Shown one piece after another: positions 8,560 through 17,014 of a DNA stretch of 33,965 nt. Numbering within the stretch: position 1 is the stretch's first letter; each line of letters begins with the position of its first letter. Under the pieces are notes generated by a model. The model saw only the letters and a program-made list of their open reading frames with translations, was not told where the DNA came from and did not search any database. The translations under genes and the position numbers were made by a program. The stretch comes from WVWN01 sp964563535 (GTDB lineage Bacteria > RBG-13-66-14 > B26-G2 > WVWN01), in NCBI GenBank assembly GCA_964563535.1, contig CAZLXP010000017.1, positions 1 to 33,965 of the forward strand. Reading direction: 5' to 3'.

Positions 8560-9879
8560 ATGACGTACGACGACCTACGGGCAAAGATCGGGCGCCGCGA
8601 GGCCCGCGCCGGCGTCGCCGGCCTGGGTTACGTCGGCCTGCCCCTCGCCATGGCGTACGTCCGCGCCGGCTACCGCGTCGTCGGCTACGACATAGACGCC
8701 GACAAAATCGCGAGCCTTCGGGCGGGCCGGTCTTATATCGGCGACGTCGCCGACGACGAGGTGGCCGCGGCCGTCGCCGGGGGCGCGTTCGCGGCCACGA
8801 CCGACGCGGCGCGGCTCCGCGAGGCCGACGTTATCGCGATATGCGTCCCGACGCCGCTCACCGCCGACAAGGAGCCGGACCTGTCGTTTCTCACCGATAC
8901 CGCGACGACGCTGGCGGCCCAATTGCGGCCCGGCCAGTTGGTCATCGTCGAGTCCACCGTCTACCCGGGCGCGACGCGGGAAGTCGTCCTCCCCATTCTC
9001 GAAAAAAGCGGCCTCGTCGCCGGCCGCGACTTCTGGCTGGCCTTCTCGCCCGAGCGCGTCGACCCGGGCAACAAGGAATTCCCGGTGAACAAAATTCCGA
9101 CGGTGGTGGGCGGCGTAGACGACGCCGCGGCCCGGCTGGCCGTCGCCTTCTACGAACCGGTCGTAAGTGAGGTTACAAAAGTATCGTCCGCCGAAGCCGC
9201 GGAAATGTCCAAGCTCCTGGAGAATACCTACCGGGCGGTGAACATCGCCTTGGTAAACGAGCTTAAAGTAATTTGCCATCGGCTAGGGCTGGACGTATTC
9301 GAGGTCATCGACGCCGCGGCGACGAAGCCGTACGGCTTCCAAAAATTCGTCCCCGGCCCGGGGGTGGGGGGCCACTGCATCCCCCTCGACCCGTATTACC
9401 TGGCGTGGCGGGCGCGGCAAGCGGCGCACGATAGCCGCTTCGTCGAGCTGGCGGGCCGCGTCAACGACGAAATGCCGGCGTACGTCGTCTTGCGCCTCGA
9501 GCAAGCTTTGGACGCGCGCGGCCTGAAACTTCCCGGGGCCCGGGTTTTAATATTAGGGGTGGCGTACAAGGCCGACGTTGACGACCTGCGCGAATCCCCC
9601 GCCCTCGTCATAATCGACCTGTTGCGGACGCGCGGCGCCGACGTAGCATATCACGACCCGTACGCGCCGGCGCTGCCCAAAACGCGCAAGTACGACTTCG
9701 GCCTGACGTCGACGCCGCTTACCGCCGAAACGCTCAAGGCCTACGACGCGGTCGTCGTCGCGACCGACCACGCGGCGTTGGACTACGACCTGATATTCCG
9801 CGAGGCGCGGCTCGTCGTCGACGCCCGCGGCGTCGCCCGGCGCCTGGGGTACGCCGGCGACAACGTCGTGACGGCATAA
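8560..9879 (+). CDS. Nucleotide-sugar dehydrogenase (WbpA-like UDP-GlcNAc/UDP-Glc 6-dehydrogenase family)
   Basis: This cytoplasmic NAD-dependent enzyme would oxidise C6 of a UDP-sugar to a uronate for polysaccharide synthesis. The Rossmann motif VAGLGYVGLPLAMAY is near residue 19, a central-domain block AEMSKLLENTYRAVNIAL near 213, and the catalytic cysteine is in GPGVGGHCIPLDPYYL (Cys273). The wording around the catalytic site (TKPYGFQKFVPGPGVGGHCIP) is closer to WbpA/TviB-type UDP-N-acetylhexosamine dehydrogenases than to Ugd. Length (439 aa) is normal. An AGGAG ribosome-binding site precedes the ATG. It stands alone, so the substrate stays open. I see no convincing promoter in the 141 bases upstream. 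Confidence 0.9.
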   Translation: MTYDDLRAKIGRREARAGVAGLGYVGLPLAMAYVRAGYRVVGYDIDADKIASLRAGRSYIGDVADDEVAAAVAGGAFAATTDAARLREADVIAICVPTPLTADKEPDLSFLTDTATTLAAQLRPGQLVIVESTVYPGATREVVLPILEKSGLVAGRDFWLAFSPERVDPGNKEFPVNKIPTVVGGVDDAAARLAVAFYEPVVSEVTKVSSAEAAEMSKLLENTYRAVNIALVNELKVICHRLGLDVFEVIDAAATKPYGFQKFVPGPGVGGHCIPLDPYYLAWRARQAAHDSRFVELAGRVNDEMPAYVVLRLEQALDARGLKLPGARVLILGVAYKADVDDLRESPALVIIDLLRTRGADVAYHDPYAPALPKTRKYDFGLTSTPLTAETLKAYDAVVVATDHAALDYDLIFREARLVVDARGVARRLGYAGDNVVTA

Positions 9880-9904
9880 CGTACGGGCATCAAACGACGT
9901 CTAC

Positions 9905-9930
9905 AAAAAAGCCGGCGTCCGCGCCGGCTT
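9905..9930 (-). terminator. Terminator closing the hyp/FTR operon, possibly bidirectional
   Basis: The 9-base arms AAGCCGGCG (9909-9917) and CGCCGGCTT (9922-9930) enclose a 4-base loop. On the minus strand the stem runs into six T. On the plus strand only a weaker ATTAATTA follows, so it may also help end the dehydrogenase transcript. It sits between the two convergent genes. Confidence 0.88.
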
Positions 9931-9952
9931 ATTAATTATCTACAACTCGCAG

Positions 9953-10459
9953 TTACCCGCCCGGAAAAGCGAACGGCTCGAAGCGGTCCTGGCTCGCTTT
10001 GCAAATGGGACAGACCTCGGGCGGCGCGTCGCGCGCCGCGAGGTAGCCGCACACGCGGCACCGCCACACCTTCATCCCTTCCGCCACGGGCGCCTTCTTT
10101 TTATATTGAGGCCGGTCTTCTTTTCTCGGCGGCCTACGCTCGGGAATAGCGTGAGCCTCCTTCTCGCCCGCTAAGATATACCGCGATACGTATAGCGCGC
10201 AATAACACGCGCCGTAATCGCCCAGGTCGGCGTCGCGGTAGTCGCAGGGGCAAATTATGTCGAGGTCCTCCTCGCGGGTACCCGTCGCCCGGCGGCACGG
10301 GCACGCCATGTAGCCGTAGCGACCGATGTTGGTGACGAGCCCTTCCACCAGCGCGCGGGTGAAATCGCGGTCGGGGTTCAGGTGGTAGCCGCCGGCCTCG
10401 GCCTCGCGCCCGAGCTTTTCGTACAACGCGTCAATCCTTTTGGCATCGAGCTCGGCCAT
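9953..10459 (-). CDS. Ferredoxin:thioredoxin reductase catalytic subunit fused to a C-terminal rubredoxin-like domain
   Basis: FTR passes electrons from ferredoxin through a [4Fe-4S] cluster to a disulfide on thioredoxin or glutaredoxin. The three CxC motifs of the catalytic subunit are present: MACPCRR (Cys53/55), IICPCDYR (Cys70/72) and ACYCALYV (Cys85/87). After a basic linker, a small metal-binding domain follows, with WRCRVCGY (Cys134/137) and EVCPICKA (Cys150/153). This is the rubrerythrin/rubredoxin knuckle pattern. Together they make a 168 aa fusion. It lies 11 bases after a glutaredoxin-like gene, its probable substrate, and ends the hydrogenase maturation operon. This context suggests ferredoxin reduced by the bifurcating complex could feed thiol redox. 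That link is inference. Confidence 0.9.
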   Translation of the reverse strand: MAELDAKRIDALYEKLGREAEAGGYHLNPDRDFTRALVEGLVTNIGRYGYMACPCRRATGTREEDLDIICPCDYRDADLGDYGACYCALYVSRYILAGEKEAHAIPERRPPRKEDRPQYKKKAPVAEGMKVWRCRVCGYLAARDAPPEVCPICKASQDRFEPFAFPGG

Positions 10460-10470
10460 GCGTCCCCTCC

Positions 10471-10746
10471 TTAAAGGTTCAACAACTTTTTAATCCTGTC
10501 CGGCTGGTAACCGACGACGTAGTCGTCTCCCGCTATCAGCGTCGGATAACTCGCGCGGCCGGCGAGCGCCACGATCTCGGCCTCGATCTCGTCCTGGCGC
10601 GCCGGCGCCGCCAGGTCTACGTACTCGTAGCCGTACGCTACGCCTAATTCCTCGAGAAGCGCGCGCGTCTTCTTGCACCATACGCAGGTCGACAACGCGT
10701 ATAGCACTACTTCGCCCCGTTTAACGGGCCCGTCCACGTGTTTCAT
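10471..10746 (-). CDS. Glutaredoxin-like protein (NrdH/Grx family)
   Basis: This 91 aa thioredoxin-fold protein has the redox motif STCVWCKKTRALLEELG (Cys21/Cys24) and a cis-proline loop, RASYPTLIAGDDYVVGY. The CxWC centre and GY near the end match glutaredoxin-like proteins in anaerobes that are reduced by FTR rather than glutathione. It is nine bases after hypB and 11 bases before the FTR gene, so the two redox genes probably work as a reductase-substrate pair. Specific targets are not visible. Confidence 0.88.
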   Translation of the reverse strand: MKHVDGPVKRGEVVLYALSTCVWCKKTRALLEELGVAYGYEYVDLAAPARQDEIEAEIVALAGRASYPTLIAGDDYVVGYQPDRIKKLLNL

Positions 10747-10755
10747 AAGCGCCCT

Positions 10756-11466
10756 TCACCTGTGATTATGGGTTGCGGCCTCGCCGGTCCTCTCCCGGTC
10801 CCGGCCTTGACTACCGGGAAGGCGGCCTTTAACGTAATCGACCCACGCCCCGACGCCGTCGCCCGTTTTAGCGGACACCTCTAAGACGATAAGGCCCGGA
10901 TTTACCGCGGCCAAGTTCTTTTTTAAAGCGGCGACGTCGACGTCGACGTGGGGAAGAAGGTCCGTTTTGCTGATAACTACGGCTTTCGCCTCGCGAAAGG
11001 CGAGCGGGTATTTGAGCGGCTTGTCCTCGCCCTCGGCGACCGAGAGCACGACGACCTTCTCGTTCTCGCCGACGTAGAACTCCGCCGGGCATACCAGGTT
11101 GCCGACGTTCTCGACGAAGACGACGTTGAGGTCGTCCAGCGGCAGCTCGGCCAGCGCCGCGCGGATGAGGTTCGGCGGGAGATGGCAATCGCCCCCGAAG
11201 GGGCCGGTGTTTATCTGGACGATGGGAACGCCGAACCGCTGCAGCCGCTCGGCGTCGGCGGTGGTCGCGATGTCCCCCTCGACGACGCCCGGCTTGATGT
11301 CGGCCGCCGCGGCCTCGAACGTCCGCTCCAAAAGGGCCGTTTTGCCCGAGCCCGGCGAGCCGATGAGGTTGAAAGCGTAGACGCCCCGGGCGGCCAACAG
11401 CCGCTGATTCTCCTCCGCCAACTTCTCGTGGGCCTCGAGCACCTTCTTCACGATCTTTATTTCCAT
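10756..11466 (-). CDS. hypB: Hydrogenase nickel-incorporation GTPase HypB
   Basis: HypB delivers nickel to the hydrogenase large subunit together with HypA, using GTP hydrolysis. The P-loop GSPGSGKTALLE is near residue 36. The metal-site residues of the G domain are Cys94-His95 (GGDCHLPP) and Cys126 (NLVCPAEF). The base-recognition segment KTDLLPH is also present. The N-terminal CxxCGC nickel motif of the E. coli protein and the His-rich stretch of some others are absent, as in many homologues. Length is 236 aa, with a polar C-terminal tail. A GGAGTAGG ribosome-binding site overlaps the hypA stop. Its target is presumably the MvhA-type large subunit at 18030-19496. Confidence 0.96.
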   Translation of the reverse strand: MEIKIVKKVLEAHEKLAEENQRLLAARGVYAFNLIGSPGSGKTALLERTFEAAAADIKPGVVEGDIATTADAERLQRFGVPIVQINTGPFGGDCHLPPNLIRAALAELPLDDLNVVFVENVGNLVCPAEFYVGENEKVVVLSVAEGEDKPLKYPLAFREAKAVVISKTDLLPHVDVDVAALKKNLAAVNPGLIVLEVSAKTGDGVGAWVDYVKGRLPGSQGRDRERTGEAATHNHR

Positions 11467-11473
11467 AGGAAAC

Positions 11474-11833
11474 CTACTCCGGGCCGTCGTCCCGCACCTC
11501 GAGCGACTCTATCACCAACTCCCGCCCCGACTTCATCTCGAGGTCCGGCGAGCCGCACGCCGCGCATACGAACGGCAAGCCCTCGAGCGTCAGCGCGGCG
11601 CCGCAGCTGCGGCACGCGCCGACCACCGGCACCTCCTCCACCTCAAGCCGCGCCGATTCCAAATCCGTCCCCTTCGTCAACGCCTCGAAGTAGAAGGTCA
11701 TGGCCGCCGGCACGAACGTCGTCAGCGCGCCGAGTTTCAAGTGGACGACGGCGACCTTTCCCGCGACGCCCAGCCGCTTCGCTTCCGCCCGGACCTGCCG
11801 CACCAGGCTTTCGACGACCGGGAGCTCGTGCAC
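11474..11833 (-). CDS. hypA: Hydrogenase nickel chaperone HypA
   Basis: HypA binds nickel through its N-terminus (Met1-His2-Glu3) and zinc through two CxxC pairs, here GACRSCG (Cys74/77) and VCAACG (Cys90/93). At 119 aa it is standard length. The start is GTG at 11833, chosen because it gives the required MHE N-terminus. It lies one base after the hypE stop, and GAGG in the end of hypE serves as ribosome-binding site. It probably acts in a complex with HypB. Confidence 0.95.
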   Translation of the reverse strand: MHELPVVESLVRQVRAEAKRLGVAGKVAVVHLKLGALTTFVPAAMTFYFEALTKGTDLESARLEVEEVPVVGACRSCGAALTLEGLPFVCAACGSPDLEMKSGRELVIESLEVRDDGPE

Positions 11834-11834
11834 G

Positions 11835-12845
11835 TCAGCATATCCTCGGCAGCTGGTCCGCCAACGGCATCTCCAGGATGCGGGTTCCGCCGACGACGGT
11901 TCGCACGAAAACGCGTTTGGGCTCGGCCACGACCTCGCCGATTATGGCCGCGCGTTCCCCCAGCCGGTGGCGCCGCATCGCCGCGACGAGCGCCTCCGCC
12001 TCGGCCGCCGGCGCCACCGCGACCACCTTCCCCTCGTTAGCGACCAACAGCGGGTCGAGGCCCAAAATTTCGCACACCGCCGCGACGTCCTCGTTGAGCG
12101 GTATTTTCTCCTCGTCGATTTCGACGCCGACGCCGTGGGTCGCCGCGACCTCGTTTAGCGCCGCCGCCAGGCCGCCGCGCGTCGGGTCGCGCATGAACTT
12201 CAGCCCGGGCGCCGCTTCCCTCATCACCCGGCACAATTCCCCCAACGGCGCGCAATCGCTTTCGATCGCCGCCTCCAGCTTAAACTGCGCGCGCGCGACC
12301 AGGACGGCCACGCCGTGGTCGCCGAGCGTCCCGCTCAACACGACGGCGTCCCCCGGCTCGAGCGGCCCGCGCGCCGGCCCCCCGCCGTCGAACACGCCCA
12401 CGCCGGCGGTGGTGATGAACATGCCGTCGGCCTCGCCGCGGCCGACGACCTTGGTGTCGCCGCATACGATTTCCACGCCCGCCTCGCGGGCCGCCGCGGC
12501 CATCGACGCCACGACGCGCTCGAGGGTCGCGAGCGGCAGCCCCTCCTCGAGCGTGAAACTCGCCGACAGATACCGCGGCGCCGCACCCATCACCGCCAGG
12601 TCGTTGACGGTCCCGCACACCGCGAGTTTGCCGATGTCGCCGCCGGGGAAGAACAACGGCTTGACGACGTACGCGTCGGTGGTGAACGCCAGCGGCCCCG
12701 GGCCGAGGTCGACCGCGGCGGCGTCGTCCAGCTCGCGCAGCGCCGGGTTGTCGAAGCCGCGCGCGAAGACATCGGCGACGAGCCGCCGCATCAGGACGCC
12801 GCCGGCGCCGTGACCCAGCTGTATTAATTCCTCACTCATATCCAT
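11835..12845 (-). CDS. hypE: HypE, cyanide-ligand synthesis enzyme
   Basis: HypE dehydrates a carbamoyl group carried on its C-terminal cysteine to make the CN ligands of the Ni-Fe centre. The essential PRIC C-terminus is present. The N-terminus has LIQLGHGAGG, and a PurM-like ATP-binding core is recognisable from GPLAFTTDAYVVKPLFFPGG and FMRDPTRGGLAAALNE. Length (336 aa) is normal. It overlaps the end of hypD by 14 bases. A start at Met3 (12839) is equally possible and would reduce the overlap to eight bases. Neither has a clear ribosome-binding site, which fits translational coupling. Confidence 0.96.
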   Translation of the reverse strand: MDMSEELIQLGHGAGGVLMRRLVADVFARGFDNPALRELDDAAAVDLGPGPLAFTTDAYVVKPLFFPGGDIGKLAVCGTVNDLAVMGAAPRYLSASFTLEEGLPLATLERVVASMAAAAREAGVEIVCGDTKVVGRGEADGMFITTAGVGVFDGGGPARGPLEPGDAVVLSGTLGDHGVAVLVARAQFKLEAAIESDCAPLGELCRVMREAAPGLKFMRDPTRGGLAAALNEVAATHGVGVEIDEEKIPLNEDVAAVCEILGLDPLLVANEGKVVAVAPAAEAEALVAAMRRHRLGERAAIIGEVVAEPKRVFVRTVVGGTRILEMPLADQLPRIC

Positions 12846-13923
12846 ACTTGAACGCCGCGGCGCAACTCCCCTCGGACGATACCATGCACGGCCCCACCGG
12901 CCTGGCCGGCGTACACCCCTCGCCGAAAAGCGAACACGCCGCCGGGACCTTCGCGCCCGTCAATACCTCGCCGCAGATGCAGCCGCGGTCCGGCGTCGTC
13001 TCCTCCGGCTCGACCTCAACGGCCCGGGCGGCGTCGAACGCGGCGTACTCCGGGCGGAGCGCCAGGCCGCTGGCCGGCAAATCGCCCAGGCCCCGCCAAC
13101 GCGAGTCGCAGACGTCGAAAACGTCGGCCATGATTTCTTGCGCCCGGGCGTTCCCCTCCGCTTTGACCACGCGGGAATATTGATTGTCGACGCGCCGCTC
13201 GCCGCCCGCGTATTGTTTGATTAATAAATAAATGCCCTGGAGAACATCGACCGGCTCGAAACCGGCCACCGCGCACGCCAGGCCGTAGTCGCGCGGGATG
13301 AACTCGTAAGCCCGGGCGCCGATGATCGCGCTCACGTGGGCCGGGCAGAGAAAGCCGTCGAGGGCGAGGTCGCCGTTCTCGCACAACGCCGCCATCGCCG
13401 GCGGTATCAACTTGTGCGCGGCCAAGACGAAAAAGTTTTTCACGCCCCCGGCCGCCGCCTCCTCCACGGTGGCGGCGACGGTCGGCGCCGTGGTCTCGAA
13501 GCCGCAGGCCAGGAGAACCACCCGACGTTGCGGTGCCGCCCGGCCGAGGGCCAGGGCGTCGCGGGCCGAATAGACGACCCGCACGTCCGCGCCCTCCGCT
13601 TGCAGCCGTAGAAGGTTCGTCGAGCTGCCCGGGACGCGCATCATGTCGCCGAAGGTCGCCACCGTTACGCCGGGCGAACGCGCGAGCGCGACCGCGTGGT
13701 CGACGTATTCCTTGGGCGTTACGCACACCGGGCAGCCGGGCCCCGATATCAATCTTACATTACCGGGCAGAAGTTTCTTCAAGCCGTAGCGGGCGACGGC
13801 CATGGTGTGGGTCCCGCATACCTCCATGAACGCGAACTCGCGGCCGGTCGGCGTAACCGCGGCTATGGCATCCGCCGCCGCGCGGACCCGCGCCGGGTCC
13901 CGGAACTCGTCGAGATATTTCAC
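12832..13923 (-). CDS. hypD: HypD, Fe(CN)2CO assembly scaffold
   Basis: HypD carries the iron with its CN and CO ligands and has a [4Fe-4S] cluster. The three signature regions are visible: MEVCGTHTMAV (Cys36), GPGCPVCVTPKEY (Cys64/Cys67) and a central LLACGFETTAPT block. The C-terminal cluster-binding cysteines are spread over GCICGEVLTG, AACSLFGEGCTP and VGPCMVSSEGSCAA. Length (363 aa) is normal. It overlaps hypC by four bases upstream and hypE downstream, so the three partners of the scaffold are tightly coupled. Confidence 0.97.
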   Translation of the reverse strand: MKYLDEFRDPARVRAAADAIAAVTPTGREFAFMEVCGTHTMAVARYGLKKLLPGNVRLISGPGCPVCVTPKEYVDHAVALARSPGVTVATFGDMMRVPGSSTNLLRLQAEGADVRVVYSARDALALGRAAPQRRVVLLACGFETTAPTVAATVEEAAAGGVKNFFVLAAHKLIPPAMAALCENGDLALDGFLCPAHVSAIIGARAYEFIPRDYGLACAVAGFEPVDVLQGIYLLIKQYAGGERRVDNQYSRVVKAEGNARAQEIMADVFDVCDSRWRGLGDLPASGLALRPEYAAFDAARAVEVEPEETTPDRGCICGEVLTGAKVPAACSLFGEGCTPARPVGPCMVSSEGSCAAAFKYGYE

Positions 13924-14150
13924 CGTTCGCCGCCGGTGTCGAAGCCGATGGCGTCGAGGAGCTCGAGCGTTTCCCGCGCCTCCTCTTCGTCCAGGACTTC
14001 AATCGCGAAGCCGGCGTGGACGATCACGTAGTCGCCCACCTTCGCCTCCGGCGAGAGCGAGAGGTCGCACTGTTGACGGACGTGCGCCATCTCGACCGTC
14101 GCGGTCGTCCCGTCGACTTCTATTATCTTCATCGGTACGCCTAAGCACAT
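13920..14150 (-). CDS. hypC: HypC/HupF-type hydrogenase assembly chaperone
   Basis: This small chaperone (76 aa) carries the Fe(CN)2CO unit with HypD and escorts the large-subunit precursor. The start is ATG 14150, because the mature family N-terminus is Met-Cys: MCLGVPMKIIEVDG. Longer in-frame starts upstream would run back through the hypF gene and destroy the required Cys2. It ends in a four-base overlap with hypD. The hypF stop is five bases upstream. Confidence 0.95.
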   Translation of the reverse strand: MCLGVPMKIIEVDGTTATVEMAHVRQQCDLSLSPEAKVGDYVIVHAGFAIEVLDEEEARETLELLDAIGFDTGGER

Positions 14151-14155
14151 AAGAC

Positions 14156-16447
14156 TTATGAGGGCCCTTCGAGTCGGGCCAGCGCGACCGCGGCCTGGCC
14201 GAGCGAAAGGCCGCCGTCGTTGGCCGGCACCCGCCGGTGAATTAGAACCTTGAAGCCGGCGCCCTCGAGCGTCGGCACCAGTTTGCCCAACAACGTGACA
14301 TTCTGAAAACAACCGCCGCCCAGCGCCACCGTCTCCAAGCCGTACCTGTCGCGAAGCGCCGCGGCGACGTCGGCCACCATGGCGGCGACGCCGTTGTGGA
14401 AACGCGCCGCGACCAGCGCCGGCGCGACGCCGGCGCCCACGTCGGCGACGACCGCCTCGACGACCGGCGCGGCGTCGATTATCATCGGCGCCCCTTTATG
14501 ATATGAGAACGGGTACGCGCCTTCTTCGTCCGCGGCGACCAGCTGCTCGAGCTCGGCCGCCGCCTGACCCTCGTAATTGATGAAATTGCGGAGTCCCGCC
14601 AACGCCGCGACGGCGTCGAAGAGGCGGCCCATCGAGCTCGTCGGCGGCGCGTTTACGCCCTTCGCGATTGCCTCCAGCGCCAGCTCGCGGCGGCGTTTGG
14701 GGATTTCGTCGAGAAAGGGCAATCGCTTCTTGAGGACGTCGCCGCCGTAGCGTTCGTAGAGCCAGCTGAGCGCCATGCGCCACGGCTCCCGGGCGGCGCG
14801 GTCGCCCCCGGGCAGCGGCACGTACTTCAAATGGGCCGCGCGCTCGTACGCGGTTAAGTCGGCTACCAGGAACTCGCCCCCCCAAATGGCGCCGTCGTCG
14901 CCCAGCCCCGCGCCGTCGAAGGCGACGCCTATAACTTTACCTTCGTAAAATCCGGCGTCGGCGAGGACCGAGGCAACGTGAGCGTGGTGGTGTTGCACGA
15001 CGACCTCGGCCAGCCCCGTCGCCTGGGCGTAGCGCGTGGCGAGGTAATCCGGATGGCAGTCGCGCGCCACGGCCCCCGGCGCGACGTCGAACACCTCGCG
15101 GAAGTGGCCGATGCCCTCCGCGAACGCCTCCAGCGTCGCGACGTTCTCCAGGTCGCCGATATGATGGGACAGGAAGGCGTGCGAGCCTTTGGTCAGGCAG
15201 AAGGTGTTCTTCGACTCGGCGCCGACGGCCAGGACGCTCGTCTCGTAGGCGCGAGCCAACCCGAGCGGCAGCGGCACGTACCCGCGCGAGCGGCGTATCA
15301 GGTACTCGCGGCCGCGGAAGACCCGCGTCACCGCGTCGTCGACGCGCCGCGCTATGGGGCGGTCGTGCGTCAGGAAATAATCGGCGATGCCGGTGAGGTG
15401 GCCGACGACTTTGTCGTCGCGGTAGGCGATGGGCTCGTCGGCGCGGTTGCCGGAGGTCATCACCAGGATTTCGAGGTCGTCGTCGAAGAGGAGATGATGA
15501 AGCGGCGTATAGGGCAACATGACGCCCAGGTAGCGGTTTTGGGGCGCGATGGCCTCCGGGAGGTGGCACGGCTCGCGCTTGCGCAGGAGGACGATGGGCC
15601 TCTTCTCGGAAGTCAATAATTCCAGTTCGGCGTCGTCGACGTCGCAGTAGCGCCCCGCGACGGCGACGTCCCGCGCCATAACCGCGAACGGCTTGTCCTC
15701 CCGGTACTTGCGCGCGCGAAGCTTCGCTACCGCCTCGGCGGAGGTGGCGTCGCACGCGAGGTGGTAACCGCCCAGGCCCTTGACGGCGACGACGCAGCCG
15801 TCGAAAAGGTGCTGCTTCGCCTGGCCGAGCGGGTCGCCCGTCGCGATGGCCTTTCCCCCGGCATCCCACAGCGCGAGCGACGGGCCGCATACCGGGCAGG
15901 CGTTCGGCTGGGCGTGGAAGCGCCTGTTGCCCGGGTCGTCGTATTCGGCCCGGCAGGCCGGACACATCGCGAAGGAGGCCATCGTCGTCTTAGGCCGGTC
16001 GTAGGGGACGCCTTGAATGATGGTGAAGCGCGGGCCGCAGCTAGTGCAATTTATGAACGGGTAGAGGTGGCGGCGGTCGGCCGGCTCGAGGAGCTCATCC
16101 AGGCAGTCTCCACAAATGGCGAGGTCCGGCGAGACCAACGTCGCCGCCTCGCCGGGGACGCTCTCCTTTATCAGGAACGCGTTCTCGCCTCGGGGCTCGA
16201 TTTCCTCCCCGTCCAACGAATCCAGCCGCGCCCGGGGCGGCGGCGCCGCCTCGAGCTGGGTGACGAATTCCGCCACGGCCTCCGCCGGCCCTTCCAGCTC
16301 GACGACGACGCCGGCGCCGTCGTTGAGGACGAAGCCCGCCAGGCCGAGCCGTCGCGCCAGGTTGTAGACATGGGGCCTGAAGCCGACGCCCTGGACGACG
16401 CCCGTCGCGCGCAAGCGCTTCCGTACCTTTTCCGCCGTTAGCTTCAC
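14156..16447 (-). CDS. hypF: HypF carbamoyltransferase
   Basis: HypF converts carbamoyl phosphate to a thiocarbamate on HypE. The domains appear in the usual order. First comes an acylphosphatase-like domain (TGVVQGVGFRPHVYNLA, about residues 14-95). Next is a zinc-finger region with four CxxC pairs (CGDC, CTSC, CPAC, CPVC; about 110-190). A YrdC-like domain (about 200-385) follows, then a Kae1-like carbamoyl-transfer domain containing QHHHAHVASVLAD and VALGGGCFQN. At 763 aa it is full length. The start is GTG 16447 in a GTGA overlap with the protease gene. Confidence 0.97.
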   Translation of the reverse strand: MKLTAEKVRKRLRATGVVQGVGFRPHVYNLARRLGLAGFVLNDGAGVVVELEGPAEAVAEFVTQLEAAPPPRARLDSLDGEEIEPRGENAFLIKESVPGEAATLVSPDLAICGDCLDELLEPADRRHLYPFINCTSCGPRFTIIQGVPYDRPKTTMASFAMCPACRAEYDDPGNRRFHAQPNACPVCGPSLALWDAGGKAIATGDPLGQAKQHLFDGCVVAVKGLGGYHLACDATSAEAVAKLRARKYREDKPFAVMARDVAVAGRYCDVDDAELELLTSEKRPIVLLRKREPCHLPEAIAPQNRYLGVMLPYTPLHHLLFDDDLEILVMTSGNRADEPIAYRDDKVVGHLTGIADYFLTHDRPIARRVDDAVTRVFRGREYLIRRSRGYVPLPLGLARAYETSVLAVGAESKNTFCLTKGSHAFLSHHIGDLENVATLEAFAEGIGHFREVFDVAPGAVARDCHPDYLATRYAQATGLAEVVVQHHHAHVASVLADAGFYEGKVIGVAFDGAGLGDDGAIWGGEFLVADLTAYERAAHLKYVPLPGGDRAAREPWRMALSWLYERYGGDVLKKRLPFLDEIPKRRRELALEAIAKGVNAPPTSSMGRLFDAVAALAGLRNFINYEGQAAAELEQLVAADEEGAYPFSYHKGAPMIIDAAPVVEAVVADVGAGVAPALVAARFHNGVAAMVADVAAALRDRYGLETVALGGGCFQNVTLLGKLVPTLEGAGFKVLIHRRVPANDGGLSLGQAAVALARLEGPS

Positions 16448-16944
16448 TTGGGCGCGCTTTGCAAAATTTCCATCACGGCCGCGGCGGCCTCCTCCACCGC
16501 GGCGGCGACGCGGGGCGACAAGCCTTCCTTAAACTCGTAAAGCCACTCCGCCTCGACGGCCACGACTACGACTTCCGCCGGCGCGCCGAGCCCAAGCTCG
16601 CGCAGGACCGCCAACGCCGAGGCGAGGTTGACGCCGTGGCTGTGGCCCAGGTGCGCCGTAGGGGTGAGGGCGTCCGCGGCGAACGTATATACGGTTCCCG
16701 GCTCGCCGCCCTCCGTCTTGATGGCGTCGACGGCTACGACGCGCTCGTAGCCGCGGAGGTAGTCGACCAGGTCGAAGCCGCCGGTGCACGCCTCGTCGAC
16801 GTCGACTGAGGGGGCAAGCTCCGGCGGCAGTAACGCGGCCACGCGGCGGGCGACGTGGATGCCTAAGCCGTCGTCGCCGCGGATGACGTTGCCGACGCCG
16901 AGGACGAGCGTCTTGCCCCTTCGCGCCTCGAGCTCGGAAGACAT
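16444..16944 (-). CDS. [NiFe]-hydrogenase maturation endopeptidase (HyaD/HycI/FrcD family)
   Basis: This nickel-dependent protease would cut the C-terminal tail from the hydrogenase large subunit after metal insertion. Family features are LVLGVGNVIRGDDGLG near the N-terminus, a central VVAVDAIKTEG with the metal-binding Asp, and a His in LGHSHGVNL. Its likely substrate is MvhA (18030-19496), whose C-terminus reads DPCMACATH followed by a 27-residue tail. I chose ATG 16944 by family alignment, since most members start about 10 residues before LGVGN. An ATG at 16962 and a TTG at 16989 are less likely because they fall in the promoter/terminator region. It heads the maturation operon and overlaps hypF by four bases. 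Confidence 0.92.
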   Translation of the reverse strand: MSSELEARRGKTLVLGVGNVIRGDDGLGIHVARRVAALLPPELAPSVDVDEACTGGFDLVDYLRGYERVVAVDAIKTEGGEPGTVYTFAADALTPTAHLGHSHGVNLASALAVLRELGLGAPAEVVVVAVEAEWLYEFKEGLSPRVAAAVEEAAAAVMEILQSAPK

Positions 16945-16952
16945 GGACGTAA

Positions 16953-16961
16953 ATTGTAACA
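16953..16961 (-). promoter_or_regulatory. Possible extended -10 promoter of the maturation operon, nearly leaderless
   Basis: On the minus strand TG-T-TACAAT (TACAAT at 16953-16958) forms an extended -10 box. Transcription would start about two bases before the ATG at 16944. I see no matching -35 box, since the expected place is GC-rich. The missing ribosome-binding site supports leaderless translation, but this is a weak call. Confidence 0.35.
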
Positions 16962-16990
16962 TAAAAAATAAGCCACGGCGAGGAGCCAAA

Positions 16991-17014
16991 GAAAAACCCG
17001 GCGCTAGGCCGGGT
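16991..17014 (-). terminator. Terminator between the HEPN gene pair and the hydrogenase maturation operon
   Basis: The 7-base arms ACCCGGC (16996-17002) and GCCGGGT (17008-17014) have a 5-base loop, and on the minus strand the stem is followed by TTTTTC. It lies about 140 bases after the small gene at 17157 and just before the maturation protease. The stretch 17015-17156 between them is AT-rich. It has several TATAAT-like words but no recognisable gene or complete promoter. Confidence 0.8.

Noticed and set aside
10948..12813. Long plus-strand open frame opposite hypB/hypA/hypE
   Set aside because: It is antisense to clear hyp genes, with low-complexity Arg/Pro/Ser content and no family signature.
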